This document shows, piece by piece, positions 1-8,208 of a DNA stretch of 41,615 bases. Source of the DNA: Microseira wollei NIES-4236 (GTDB lineage: Bacteria > Cyanobacteriota > Cyanobacteriia > Cyanobacteriales > Aerosakkonemataceae). Below the pieces are notes generated by a model, which searched no databases, had not been told where the DNA came from, and worked only from the letters and a program-made list of their open reading frames with translations. The translations under genes and the position numbers were made by a program. The stretch's first letter is position 1. Each line of letters begins with the position of its first letter. The stretch covers positions 1 to 41,615 of the forward strand of contig NZ_BLAY01000089.1 of the NCBI RefSeq assembly GCF_020521235.1, in the 5' to 3' direction.

Positions 1-1825
1 TTTTGCTGCGCTGAAAATTATCATCCAACAAATTCTGAAATACCACGGCGGTTAAAACCGCTCGTGTCGCTTTTCCTCCCAGGTCTGAAGACGCTGGGTT
101 TCCAAGCTCCCGGAAGTTTCTGATGAGATTTTGGATGTTGGATGTTGGATGTTGGATTGATTCTACTATTTCGGCAATACCGAGAATATCAGATAGTCGG
201 TTCAGCATTTCTGGCAAACTACCGCGCCAACTTTTCTTCTGCTCACCTGCACCTCTGCTCACCTGCACCCCTGCGTTTTTCTGTTTGAAATCATCGCTGT
301 ATTGTTGATTCCACTCTTTTACCCATGCTGCAAATTCGCGCTGGCGTTTTACTGGTGTTTCTACAGAAGTAGCAGAAAGGACAATTGGTGATGGCGCTTT
401 GTGTTTGAGGATGAAAGTGTGTCAGGCGTAATCGCTGAGATGCCAGTAAACTATCGCTGTAGTGGGATTGAGTAGCTGTTTCATTTCTTGCCATGTGGGT
501 GATGTTTCATCCCACCCAGCTAGCAACCAAGATAAGCAGGCATTTTTTCCCTGTTCTGCTAATTCTAAGGCGGCGCACCAATTCCCAGATTGTACGGCAA
601 TATCAACTGTTAATTGTTGCAGCCAGGAGTATTTTAGTTGTAGTTTTGTTTGATTAGCTTCAGAGTGGTTTGATGATTCCAAAAAGCGCCGTAACGCATC
701 AGTAGCTTTTCGCTGGAGTTCTTCTGCTTTTACAGTTTTTCCCCATTTTAGATAGAGGCGAACTAAATCTCGCAAAACCTCTAAATGCCTTTCTGGGAAA
801 TCTGCTAATGTCAGGGTTTTTAGTGCTTCGTTGAATTCGGTTACAGCTTGGGGGTAATAGCTGCGTCCTTTGAAATAGTGCGCTCTACCTATAGCACGAT
901 GTAACCTGCCCCAAATTTCGGGATGTGTGTCTTCGAGACAATATTTTAATCCTTCCTCATAGCTTGCTAATGCGCCTTGATAACCGCGTTGGTTGAGATG
1001 AGGATTTTTGCTGGCGATGGGACTTTGGAAAGCAAGAAAGGTATCGCAACTAGGTGAATTACCGGCTGCAACGCCCCGGTTGAACCAAGCGTCGTAGTAA
1101 TCTAGTTTAAATTTCAAAGCTTGGTCAAAAGATGCGATCGCTTCTTCATATCGAGCCAAGTTATCACACAGAATAATACCCCGGTTGTTCCAAGCTTTGT
1201 GGTCATCTGGTTTAAAATTCAAAGCTTGGTCATAACTGGCGATCGCTTCTTCTAATCTTCCTAAATTAGCTAGCGCCAAGCCCCGGTTGTTCCAAGCTTC
1301 GTGGAAATATGGTTTAAAATTCAAAGCTTGGTCATAATTGGCGATCGCACCTGCAAAATCCCCAGCTAAATATTGCTGATTACCTGGCAAAAACCAAGCC
1401 TTAGCGTCTCCTACCTCTTCCTCTGCGTCCTCTGCGTCTCTGGGGTTCAATTCCTTCAACCTTCTCCCAACCTCACCCGCAACCTTTGACAACTCCCCAA
1501 CATCCAACTCACCCAACTGCACCATCCGCATTGCTAACTCAGAATTCGCTGCATCTGACGCCAACAACCTTTCGCCAAACCGCTGCAACCAAGCCACCAA
1601 CTCCGCCGCAGTAATATTTTTTGAGATCAAAAAACCCCGCACATCGCCTTGACTCCAGCCATCATTCACCCATTCCAAGAGTTCGAGAAATAAAGATTCA
1701 TACCCGGTATCTGTCAGTATTTGCCGCTGTTGTGGAGTTCCATTTCCCACATTTGACCGCTGAGGAGGAGTTCCCAACCACCGCTGTAACAAGCTTTTCA
1801 GCCACCGCCAAACCTGCTTGAGCAT
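1..1825 (-). pseudogene. TPR-CHAT protein gene with an in-frame nonsense codon; 3' end outside window
   Basis: The open part (422-1825, 467 aa) has an N-terminal helical region, then TPR units around residues 145-260 (three close copies with the pattern AWNNRG..L...EEAIASYDQAL) and further degenerate TPRs. It ends just as a CHAT (caspase-like) domain begins (TAIVYWHLSDYA). A TGA at 422-424 stops it. Reading on in the same frame gives HTFILKHKAPSPIVLS and stays open with no further stop to base 2, which is how CHAT domains normally continue. This is therefore one gene with a premature stop, or a sequencing error, rather than two genes. The continuation carries two in-frame low-complexity inserts (about 131-160 and 242-268). 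TPR-CHAT proteins in cyanobacteria are thought to be protease-like signalling or defence proteins. The CHAT catalytic His/Cys would lie beyond the window. Confidence 0.75.
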
Positions 1826-1967
1826 CTGCCTTTGGTATTAATTTTATTCCGATATAGCGATTCTAATAAATTGCTACAGGAGGCGGCTGGGGGGTTACGG
1901 AAATGTGGGATTTTCGATGCGGGGAAGGTTGCGCGTCGCTGTCGCCGTCGCCGTCACCCTGAAGGGT

Positions 1968-2054
1968 GCGGCTACACAAACGAAGTCCGCCTGCGCGGAC
2001 TGAAAAATCAACGGTTTAAAAGCCTGCGAAGGCAGGCTTTGTTTGTGTAGCCGC
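1968..2054. repeat. MITE-like palindromic repeat (GCGGCTACACAAAC ends)
   Basis: Perfect 14-bp terminal inverted repeats GCGGCTACACAAAC / GTTTGTGTAGCCGC enclose two small internal hairpins (AGTCCGC.TGCGCGGACT and AGCCTGCGAAGGCAGGCT). Shorter relatives of the same repeat lie at 20983-21022 and 31051-31090. No gene is visible between 1826 and 2127 apart from this element. Confidence 0.7.
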
Positions 2055-2127
2055 GATTTTAATCGTTCGGTGCTTTGTTTGTGTATCCGCGAGGCTTAGG
2101 ATTCCGATTGTGGTAGGCTGCTAACCG

Positions 2128-2133
2128 TATAAT
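2128..2133 (+). promoter_or_regulatory. Consensus -10 box for the NTase/XRE pair
   Basis: A perfect TATAAT lies 25 bases upstream of the GTG at 2159. Transcription would begin near 2140, which leaves almost no leader for the alternative GTG at 2141 and favours 2159 as the start. No good -35 box is visible. Confidence 0.4.
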
Positions 2134-2158
2134 TTAATCTGTGTTAGGGTGTGAGAAA

Positions 2159-2605
2159 GTGATTCCCGAATTTGACGAACATGGTAACTTACCACCAGGC
2201 GTACATTTTTGCGAATGGCAAGAATTTGTTGAGAGATTTGCGACAACAGATCAAAGATTTCTCTTGATACAAGGTTTGCAGATGGCAATGGAGGAATTAA
2301 AAGCCGCTGGTTGCCGGACAATTTATATCAATGGCAGCTTTGTTACCAGTAAATTAAGACCTGAAGATTTTGATGCCTGCTGGGATAGAGAAGAAGTCGA
2401 TACAGATTATCTCAGAATCCATGCTCCTAGATTACTTAATCATTATGACCGCGCTAGACAAAAAGCTAGATACAAGGGTGAAATCTTTCCAGCAGACCAA
2501 CCTGTAGGGAATTACGGAGACAATTCCTACAATTTTTTTCAAAGTGACAGAAAGGGAAATCGTAAAGGTATTATTGCTATAGACTTAATGAGGTGGGAGC
2601 CATGA
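2159..2605 (+). CDS. DUF6932-like protein with nucleotidyltransferase-type motif
   Basis: This is a protein of about 148 aa beginning MIPEFDEHGNLPPG. The family is recalled as DUF6932. Near the middle the motif INGSF, eight residues, then DFD matches the GS...D-x-D signature of nucleotidyltransferase folds (GSFVTSKLRPEDFDACW), so it may transfer nucleotides or be a degenerate relative. The GTG at 2159 is preferred over the upstream GTG at 2141 because family members begin MIPEFDE and because a TATAAT sits at 2128-2133. The TGA at 2603-2605 overlaps the ATG of the next gene (ATGA), which indicates translational coupling. The pairing with an XRE-type protein resembles a type II or type IV toxin-antitoxin operon. 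The enzymatic function is inferred and not known. Confidence 0.65.
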   Translation: MIPEFDEHGNLPPGVHFCEWQEFVERFATTDQRFLLIQGLQMAMEELKAAGCRTIYINGSFVTSKLRPEDFDACWDREEVDTDYLRIHAPRLLNHYDRARQKARYKGEIFPADQPVGNYGDNSYNFFQSDRKGNRKGIIAIDLMRWEP

Positions 2606-3111
2606 TTAAAAATGATTTAGAGTATCGAGTTACTCAAGAATGGGTAGAGAAATTTGAAAAATCTATAGCCGCAATGGATAGAGATGAAGAACGGAAAAAA
2701 AATGACCCTGACGGATGGGAACTTTTACGCAGTGCCTCCCAATGCCATCTCGATAAATTGAAAGCTGAAATCGCCGAATATGAAATGCTCATATCCCACG
2801 ATAGTCATACGCCAATCGTGCTAGAACTGGAAGAACTTTATTATCTACCTCAAATTCTGATTAAAGCGCGGATAGCGGCGAAACTGAGCGAAAAAGAACT
2901 GGCGGCTTTAACTGGACTGACAGAAGAACAAATTAAGAGCTACGAACATAATGATTATGAAAATGCTAGCTACGTTCATGTCGGATTTGTGATGGATGCA
3001 CTGGATATAAAAATTCAAAAATGTCAGTTTTTAATTCCTTTGGATACCTTGAGGAGAAAACCTTTTAATAAAGAGGATTTCCTATCTTCATCTCGGAAAA
3101 ATAAGCAGTAG
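2602..3111 (+). CDS. XRE-type helix-turn-helix protein, probable partner of the upstream NTase-like protein
   Basis: This 169-aa protein starts at the ATG that overlaps the upstream stop codon; the AGGTGGGAG just before it is a good ribosome binding site. The N-terminal half is charged and helical (residues 1-70, many Glu/Lys). The C-terminal half (about 85-135) is a compact HTH: LPQILIKARIAAKLSEKELA, then ALTGLTEEQIKSYEHNDYENAS, typical of the Cro/C1 family. Its position as second gene in a coupled pair with a nucleotidyltransferase-like protein suggests an antitoxin or autorepressor. No operator is obvious at the -10 box of the operon. The HTH call is firm; the antitoxin role is inference. 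Confidence 0.7.
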   Translation: MIKNDLEYRVTQEWVEKFEKSIAAMDRDEERKKNDPDGWELLRSASQCHLDKLKAEIAEYEMLISHDSHTPIVLELEELYYLPQILIKARIAAKLSEKELAALTGLTEEQIKSYEHNDYENASYVHVGFVMDALDIKIQKCQFLIPLDTLRRKPFNKEDFLSSSRKNKQ

Positions 3112-3174
3112 GGTGTTGACGGCGCGGATTTCATTTTTTCGGTTTCGTAGATGGAGATCTTGCACTTAGCTCAA

Positions 3175-3298
3175 CACCCGCCAGGAAATCAATTTCCTGG
3201 CTAATAGCCGCAAGTCCACAGTGGACTGAATGCTGTTTTTCAGTCCTCTTTCAGAGGACTTTAGCTATTAGCCAGGGGTTTTAACCCCTGGCGGGTGA
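3175..3298. repeat. Nested palindromic element (CACCCGCCAGG ends)
   Basis: The left arm reads CACCCGCCAGGAAATCAATT and continues into TTCCTGGCTAATAGC. The right arm is GCTATTAGCCAGGGG with TTTTAACCCCTGGCGGGTG. The two arms are imperfect inverted repeats, and two internal hairpins lie between them (AGTCCACAGTGGACT and AGTCCTCTTTCAGAGGACT). No coding potential is seen. This resembles cyanobacterial MITEs. Confidence 0.65.
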
Positions 3299-3320
3299 TG
3301 CGACTGGTAGAAGATCTCAG

Positions 3321-3434
3321 CAGTAGGGTGCGTTAACGCAGTGTAACGCACCATTTTTGACGGTGCGTTACGGCGCGGATGCGATTTTTTGTCAGAATTT
3401 CACGATTAAACGCCGCGCCTAACGCACCCTACTG
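3321..3434. repeat. MITE-like element (CAGTAGGGTGCGTTA terminal inverted repeats)
   Basis: The element starts with CAGTAGGGTGCGTTA and ends with TAACGCACCCTACTG, a perfect 15-bp inverted repeat, and has internal copies of TAACGCACC/GGTGCGTTA. A partial copy (CAGTAGGGTGTTGACGGCGC) lies at 3106-3125, so the first nested element may have inserted into an older copy. Confidence 0.7.
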
Positions 3435-3528
3435 TCTGTGATAATTTGAGAAACCCGGTTTTTTAGAAAAAATACACTTTAGCGCCACAAACAGCGCTAA
3501 AGCGCTTACTACGAACTCTGTCTATCTA

Positions 3529-5673
3529 TCAAGGATTTAAGAAGTCTAAATGCGCGCCTGCTTTAGACCGCAAATCCTCTGGTGTTCCTTGTAATCTCAA
3601 TTTACCTTTATCCAATAAGACAATCCAATCAGCGCGATTAATTACTCTGGGACGGTGGCTAATTAAAATGGTCGTTTTCCCTCGACGGTGACGCAAAAGT
3701 CGCTCTAAAACTTGCGCTTCGCTTACGGGGTCTAGTCCGGCGGTAGATTCGTCTAAAATCAATACGGGCGGATCGTTAACTATTGCTCTTGCTATTGCTA
3801 ATCTTTGCCGCTGTCCTCCCGAAATATTAGCGCCAAATTCGCCCAAAATTGTTTGATATTTATCGGGTAACTGACTGATAAATTCATCGGCTTCGGCAAT
3901 TTGACATGCGCGGACAATGCTTTCAAACGTCGCGTCTGGGGAACCTAAACGGAAGTTTTCAAGTATTGAACGACTCCAAAAATGGGGTTCTTGGGGAACT
4001 AAAACAACCTGTTGGCGCAAGCTTTCCAGGGATAAGTCTTGCTGGTTATAAATCCCTATTCTAATATTACCAGATTGGGGTTGATACAATCCAGCAATTA
4101 GTTTGGCCAAGGTACTTTTACCGCAACCGGATTTACCGATAATCGCTACAACTTTACCACCGGGAATTGTCAGGGAAAAGTTTTTGACTAATTCCACTCT
4201 TCCCGCATAGTGAAAGTTAACGTTACTGCAAGTAATATCGGCGTCGTCTAGTATTTTCGCAAAGGGCTTTTTACCATCTTCTTGAGTTTCTGGCGTGGCG
4301 TCGATTACTTCCCCTAAACGTTGACTAGCTGTTTGGACGCGGGTGAATTCATCTACCAATCCAATCGCGGTAGTAATTAAACCAGCAAAGTTTTGATTCA
4401 TGCTGTTAAAAGCCAGCAATTGTCCGATGCTGAGTTCTTTATTAATTACTAGCCAACTGCCTAACCAAAGTAAAGCGATCGCACCACTCCCAGAAACAAA
4501 TCCGGAAAAAATATTGTTGATAATCCCAATTTGAGTCGTGCGGAAGTTTAAGTTAGCCAATCGCCCAAATCTCCCCTGCACTTCTTCCCAAAATTGCGAA
4601 GAAGAATTGGTGGTTTTCATCGTCAACGCGCCTTTGAAGGTTTCGACTAAAACCCCTTGGTTTTCTGCCTCTAAAACTAAAGTATTGCGAGTTTTTCGCT
4701 GTAAAGCTGGCAAGAATACAATCGTCGATAAAGTCATCAACGCAGCCAGCAATACAGCCGCAATCGTCAGTTTCCAACTGTAAAACAGCATAAAGAAGAA
4801 CGAAACAATCGCAATAAATAGCTGACTGGGGAAACTGACCACGACTTGGGAAACTAGCTGGTTAATGTCTTCAATATCGTGGAGGCGACTGACGATTTCG
4901 CCACTGCGCCGCGATTCGTAATAAGAAAGCGGTAAGCGCAGAATTTGTCGCCCGAATTCCAAGACTAAACCTAACTCCAACCGCTGGGCAAAGTGGGCGA
5001 TAAAATTAGATTGCAAGAATTCTAAACCGCTGCTAAAAACGTTCATGACGATGACAGCGATCGCTAACCCCGTCAGCAGTTGCATATCCCCCCGCACCAA
5101 CACATCATCGGTGAGAATTTGCAGCAAAAACGGCGAAGCTAAAGACAGCAACCCTAAAACTAAATTTAACAGCAATGCTTGCGTTAGCAAAGCCCGAAAA
5201 GGCCAAACTCGGCGCGCAAACCGAGTCACACCGCCAACTTTATCATCGGTTTGGCTAAAAAAGCGCACCGGATCGGGTTCCAACAACAGCATTACCCAAT
5301 CAGTCCAACCTTCCTCCATCTCCTCGCGGTCAACGTAGCGGATACCTATTGCCGGATCTGCGATCGCATATTGCTTAGCTTTTTGTCCGTACAAAACCAC
5401 CCAGTGGGAACCCATCCAGTGAATAATAGCTGGTAGCGGTGCAGCCTCCAACTGGTCTAAAATATCCGGTGAAGTTCGCACAGTGCGGGCATTAAAACCC
5501 ATCACCTCCGCCCCTCGCTTCAACCCCAACAAAGTCGTTCCCATTTGTCCGGTACCCACCGCTTCCCGAATCCGATTGAGTGCAAAGATGCGCCCATAAG
5601 ACTTAGCAACAGAAGCAAGACACGCCGCGCCGCAGTCTTCTTCGCTATGCTGCATGACAACTGAGTATTTCAT
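3529..5673 (-). CDS. Peptidase C39-containing ABC exporter (bacteriocin-type, PCAT)
   Basis: This 714-aa protein is a complete half-transporter. Residues 1-130 are a C39 cysteine peptidase with the triad visible: Cys14 in HSEEDCGAACL, His90 in GSHWVVL and Asp106 in AIADPA. A membrane domain follows (about 155-440), then an ABC ATPase with Walker A GKSGCGKST, signature ISGGQRQRLAIA, Walker B VLILDEST and the H-loop ISHR. This family cuts a double-glycine-type leader from a precursor peptide and exports the core across the inner membrane, working with an HlyD adaptor. Both partners are next door: a precursor-like peptide at 6340-6555 on the same strand and HlyD at 6734-7759 on the other. The intact catalytic Cys argues that it processes peptides rather than only exporting RTX proteins. 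Confidence 0.93.
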   Translation of the reverse strand: MKYSVVMQHSEEDCGAACLASVAKSYGRIFALNRIREAVGTGQMGTTLLGLKRGAEVMGFNARTVRTSPDILDQLEAAPLPAIIHWMGSHWVVLYGQKAKQYAIADPAIGIRYVDREEMEEGWTDWVMLLLEPDPVRFFSQTDDKVGGVTRFARRVWPFRALLTQALLLNLVLGLLSLASPFLLQILTDDVLVRGDMQLLTGLAIAVIVMNVFSSGLEFLQSNFIAHFAQRLELGLVLEFGRQILRLPLSYYESRRSGEIVSRLHDIEDINQLVSQVVVSFPSQLFIAIVSFFFMLFYSWKLTIAAVLLAALMTLSTIVFLPALQRKTRNTLVLEAENQGVLVETFKGALTMKTTNSSSQFWEEVQGRFGRLANLNFRTTQIGIINNIFSGFVSGSGAIALLWLGSWLVINKELSIGQLLAFNSMNQNFAGLITTAIGLVDEFTRVQTASQRLGEVIDATPETQEDGKKPFAKILDDADITCSNVNFHYAGRVELVKNFSLTIPGGKVVAIIGKSGCGKSTLAKLIAGLYQPQSGNIRIGIYNQQDLSLESLRQQVVLVPQEPHFWSRSILENFRLGSPDATFESIVRACQIAEADEFISQLPDKYQTILGEFGANISGGQRQRLAIARAIVNDPPVLILDESTAGLDPVSEAQVLERLLRHRRGKTTILISHRPRVINRADWIVLLDKGKLRLQGTPEDLRSKAGAHLDFLNP

Positions 5674-5782
5674 TAGAAAATTAATCTAAGTTTGATACAC
5701 CAAGTAGTTAATTCGCCCTCATCCCACCCCCATCAGCAAAAAAATACCCGTAGTTTTACGGGTGCATCAAATTATTTAACTG

Positions 5783-5950
5783 ACAATCCTAGAAACCGGG
5801 TTTCTGGGTAAATCTTTAGTTACCAAACCAAGGATTTTTTAGAGAAACCCGGTTTCTGGGCGCAGGACAATCCTAGAAACCGGATTTCTGGGTAAATCTT
5901 GAGTTGCCAAACCAAGGATTTTTTAGAGAAACCCGGTTTCTTTGCGTAAG
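5783..5950. repeat. 84-bp tandem duplication containing AGAAACCCGGTTTCT palindromes
   Basis: Two copies with a period of 84 bases start at 5783 and 5867 (ACAATCCTAGAAACC...). Each carries two palindromes of the AGAAACCCGGTTTCT type. The right edge reads TTTGCGTAAGTCCTG, the terminal motif seen on related elements at 11826, 13711 and 29758. Confidence 0.75.
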
Positions 5951-6021
5951 TCCTGCAATCAAAAATTGCCGGTAAATTGCCTAATTTCCGGCGAATTCAT
6001 CCGAATTACCACATCGAACTT

Positions 6022-6090
6022 TTACCCATAAAAGTATGAGTGTTAGCTCAAATTATCCATTTTTAGATAACGAGATACTTTTATGGGTTA
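6022..6090. repeat. Inverted repeat TTACCCATAAAAGTAT / ATACTTTTATGGGTTA
   Basis: A nearly perfect 15-16 bp inverted repeat is separated by about 37 bases. It could be a small mobile element remnant or a long-loop hairpin downstream of the precursor peptide gene. Nothing else is visible between 5951 and 6339 apart from a shorter GACGCGG/CCGCGTC repeat at 6163-6198. Confidence 0.5.
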
Positions 6091-6339
6091 CAGTTTGGCG
6101 GTACGCTGGTAAGATAAACTACGTGACCTTAGTTCGACATCACAACTGAGGTAAGAGATGGAGACGCGGCGATGTTCTGGAAAATCTCTCCGCGTCACCA
6201 ACTTTTTCTTAGCACCAAGTTAGAAGAAGCCGCGTTGTTGGCAACTTTTGCTTGTGGCGCTTCGTTTCCCAAAAATGACTTAAATCGAACTCAGATCGCG
6301 CCATGACTCGCGTCACCGTTCGTACTATTACAGCTAACC

Positions 6340-6555
6340 TTAGTTGTAGCTGTAGTAAGAACGCCGACAGGAGTAATAGCGGGGACGGTAACAATGTCCG
6401 TAGTAGCGACGACGATGACAGCGGCGACGGCGGTGCCCATAACGAAGCTCGTATACGGGAGTGTACCCAACGAACTGGTAGTAATAATAGTGGGCACCGT
6501 TGACTGTTTCAGCTTCTTCAGCAGACAGATCGGTGAATAGCGTGGTTGTTTCCAT
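6340..6555 (-). CDS. Bacteriocin-like precursor peptide with double-glycine-type leader and Tyr/Arg-rich core
   Basis: A 71-aa peptide begins METTTLFTDLSAEEAETVNG. This leader has the spaced acidic and hydrophobic residues and the C-terminal NG of double-glycine leaders that C39 exporters recognise. The remaining 51 residues (AHYYYYQFVGYTPVYELRYG and onward) contain 15 Tyr, 12 Arg, 4 His and 3 Cys, a very unusual basic aromatic composition. Cleavage is expected after NG. A GTG at 6570 with an AAAGGAG site would add five residues (MKGKE); the ATG at 6555 has AGGAAAGGA in front. It lies between the C39 exporter gene and HlyD, which supports a secreted product. Whether the product is antimicrobial, structural or a signal cannot be told; there are no modification enzymes next to it. 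Confidence 0.7.
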   Translation of the reverse strand: METTTLFTDLSAEEAETVNGAHYYYYQFVGYTPVYELRYGHRRRRCHRRRYYGHCYRPRYYSCRRSYYSYN

Positions 6556-6627
6556 TTCCTTTCCTTTCACAGTGAACTCCTTTTGGAATTGATATAGAGG
6601 AGAAAACCCGCAGGAAGCTGTACTGAT

Positions 6628-6656
6628 TTGTAGCTTGTTCTTGCGAATTCTAATAC
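6628..6656 (+). promoter_or_regulatory. Candidate sigma-70-type promoter for the HlyD gene
   Basis: TTGTAG at 6628-6633 and TAATAC at 6651-6656 are spaced by 17 bases, about 78 bases upstream of the HlyD start. It lies in the divergent gap between the peptide gene and HlyD. Confidence 0.4.
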
Positions 6657-6733
6657 AGATTACCCAAGCCAGAGATTACATCCGGATAGCTCTGGAAAGT
6701 TGTTAACGTTTCTTAACAAAACCTGAAATCGTG

Positions 6734-7759
6734 ATGATTAACGACAAATTTGACATAGATCCCCTAAATCCCCTCGATAGCGACGACTTCCTCCCGCCTA
6801 TGGGTCGTTGGATGAGATTAAGTGGCATATTTTTGATGGGGACGTTTGGTGCAGCGATCGCGCTGTCTGGGTTCATCAAGTACAATACCGTCGTCAAAGC
6901 ATCTGGGATGGTGCGTCCTCAAACCGAATTGCAAACCGTACAGGCGCAAAGCGAAGGAAGACTCACAGCGATTAAAGTGAAAGAAAATCAGCAAGTGCAA
7001 GCGGAAAGCGAGATCGCGCAGATCGACGACACCCCGCACAAGCGCAAGAGAAGCCAGGTGCAACAATATATAGATCGCTTGAGAACGCAACAGCAGCAAC
7101 TCAAGAATCAAATCTATGGCAGCACCAGCGGCAATAGACAAAATCCACCGCGAGGTTTGGACATCAACGAACTCAACTTTCCCAACCTAGCGCCGCAGAT
7201 CCGACAGTACAAGCAACTACAGAATAATATCGACAGCGCACATAAAGAAGTAGAACAACTCGACGAAGCAATTGAAAACAGTACGATCCGGACACCAGTT
7301 GCTGGCACGATCTTTGGTTTAGACGTGGAAAACGTCGGTCAGCCGGTACGTAATGGTGCCAGAATTGCCCAAATTATCCCCAAAAACGTGCCGATGGTAA
7401 TCAAAGCCAACGTACCCGTTGATGCACTGGGTCAAGTGGAAGTCGGTCAATCTGTGCAATTGCGGGTTTCAGCATATCCTTATCCGGATTATGGCACCCT
7501 GAAAGGGAAAGTGAGCGAGATCGCACCCGACGCCGTCACCGCACAGAACCAGAATAATAACAATAACGATGAAGGCAGCTTCCCCGCTGCTGCGGCTTAC
7601 TACGAAGTCACGATTGTGCCGGAAAAAAGTTATTTAACTAGGAGCAATAAGCAATACAATATTCAACCCGGAATGGGAGTGACAGCAGATATTATTTCTA
7701 GGGAAGAGACAGTACTAACATTTTTGTTGAGAAAGGCAAGATTGATGACAGATTTGTAG
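6734..7759 (+). CDS. HlyD-family membrane fusion protein of the peptide exporter
   Basis: This 341-aa adaptor starts at the ATG 6734 (a GTG directly before it is possible). It has a short cytoplasmic N-terminus, one membrane helix at about residues 30-47 (LSGIFLMGTFGAAIALSGFI), and a split lipoyl/biotinyl-like domain: QTVQAQSEGRLTAIKVKENQ in the first half and STIRTPVAGTIFGLDVENVG in the second. A beta-barrel region (VGQSVQLRVSAYPYPDYGTL) and a C-terminal GMGVTADI...L segment follow. The coiled-coil hairpin between the lipoyl halves is short (about 85 residues, interrupted by a Gly/Pro-rich stretch), so the protein is smaller than the usual 400-500 aa. It should link the C39 exporter to an outer-membrane TolC-like channel encoded elsewhere. 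Confidence 0.9.
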   Translation: MINDKFDIDPLNPLDSDDFLPPMGRWMRLSGIFLMGTFGAAIALSGFIKYNTVVKASGMVRPQTELQTVQAQSEGRLTAIKVKENQQVQAESEIAQIDDTPHKRKRSQVQQYIDRLRTQQQQLKNQIYGSTSGNRQNPPRGLDINELNFPNLAPQIRQYKQLQNNIDSAHKEVEQLDEAIENSTIRTPVAGTIFGLDVENVGQPVRNGARIAQIIPKNVPMVIKANVPVDALGQVEVGQSVQLRVSAYPYPDYGTLKGKVSEIAPDAVTAQNQNNNNNDEGSFPAAAAYYEVTIVPEKSYLTRSNKQYNIQPGMGVTADIISREETVLTFLLRKARLMTDL

Positions 7760-7773
7760 CAAAAAGATCGTTC

Positions 7774-7862
7774 GTAGTAAGGACTTCAGTCCTTCGCTCA
7801 GTTGCATGTCCCGACAGGGACTTAAGTCCCTGTCTCATAGCAAAAGTCCTCTTAAGAGGACT
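7774..7862. repeat. Cluster of three perfect palindromes downstream of HlyD
   Basis: AAGGACTTCAGTCCTT, GACAGGGACTTAAGTCCCTGTC (7813-7834) and AGTCCTCTTAAGAGGACT (7845-7862) follow one another. They may help end transcription of HlyD, but no U-tract follows. From here to 8208 there is only repeat-derived sequence, including CAATTAGCAATTAGCAATTA at 8168-8194. Confidence 0.5.
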
Positions 7863-8208
7863 ATAAAAGCTTCTTCATTCCACAAAGCGTGGACTTTTGG
7901 GCAGAGGAAATGGAAAAATTGTTGAGGCGATATCGCCTTCGCGAAGCTTGCGCCTAGCGCATTCGCTTCGGTGAGTTGTCTGGATAAATAATTTTGCGAT
8001 CGCACTAATTCTGGATGGGGAAATGAGGTGCGATCGCGCAGCGTGCGGTCGGCATATCGCTTTGGGCGAGTGCTAGGGGTGTGCATATCGCTGCCAATTC
8101 TAACGCTTAATTTATCTGATATCGTTTCCTTAGGCATCGGAATTACGACCTGTAGGGGCTTTTCTTGCAATTAGCAATTAGCAATTAGCAATTACCCAGA
8201 AAGGCCAA

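Noticed and set aside
1832-2050. 72-codon plus-strand frame
   Set aside because: Its second half is the GCGGCTACACAAAC repeat element; no domain.
7835-8170. 111-codon minus-strand frame
   Set aside because: Made of dispersed repeats (palindromes, GCGTGCGGTCGGCATATCGC also at 20908) and has no recognisable domain.
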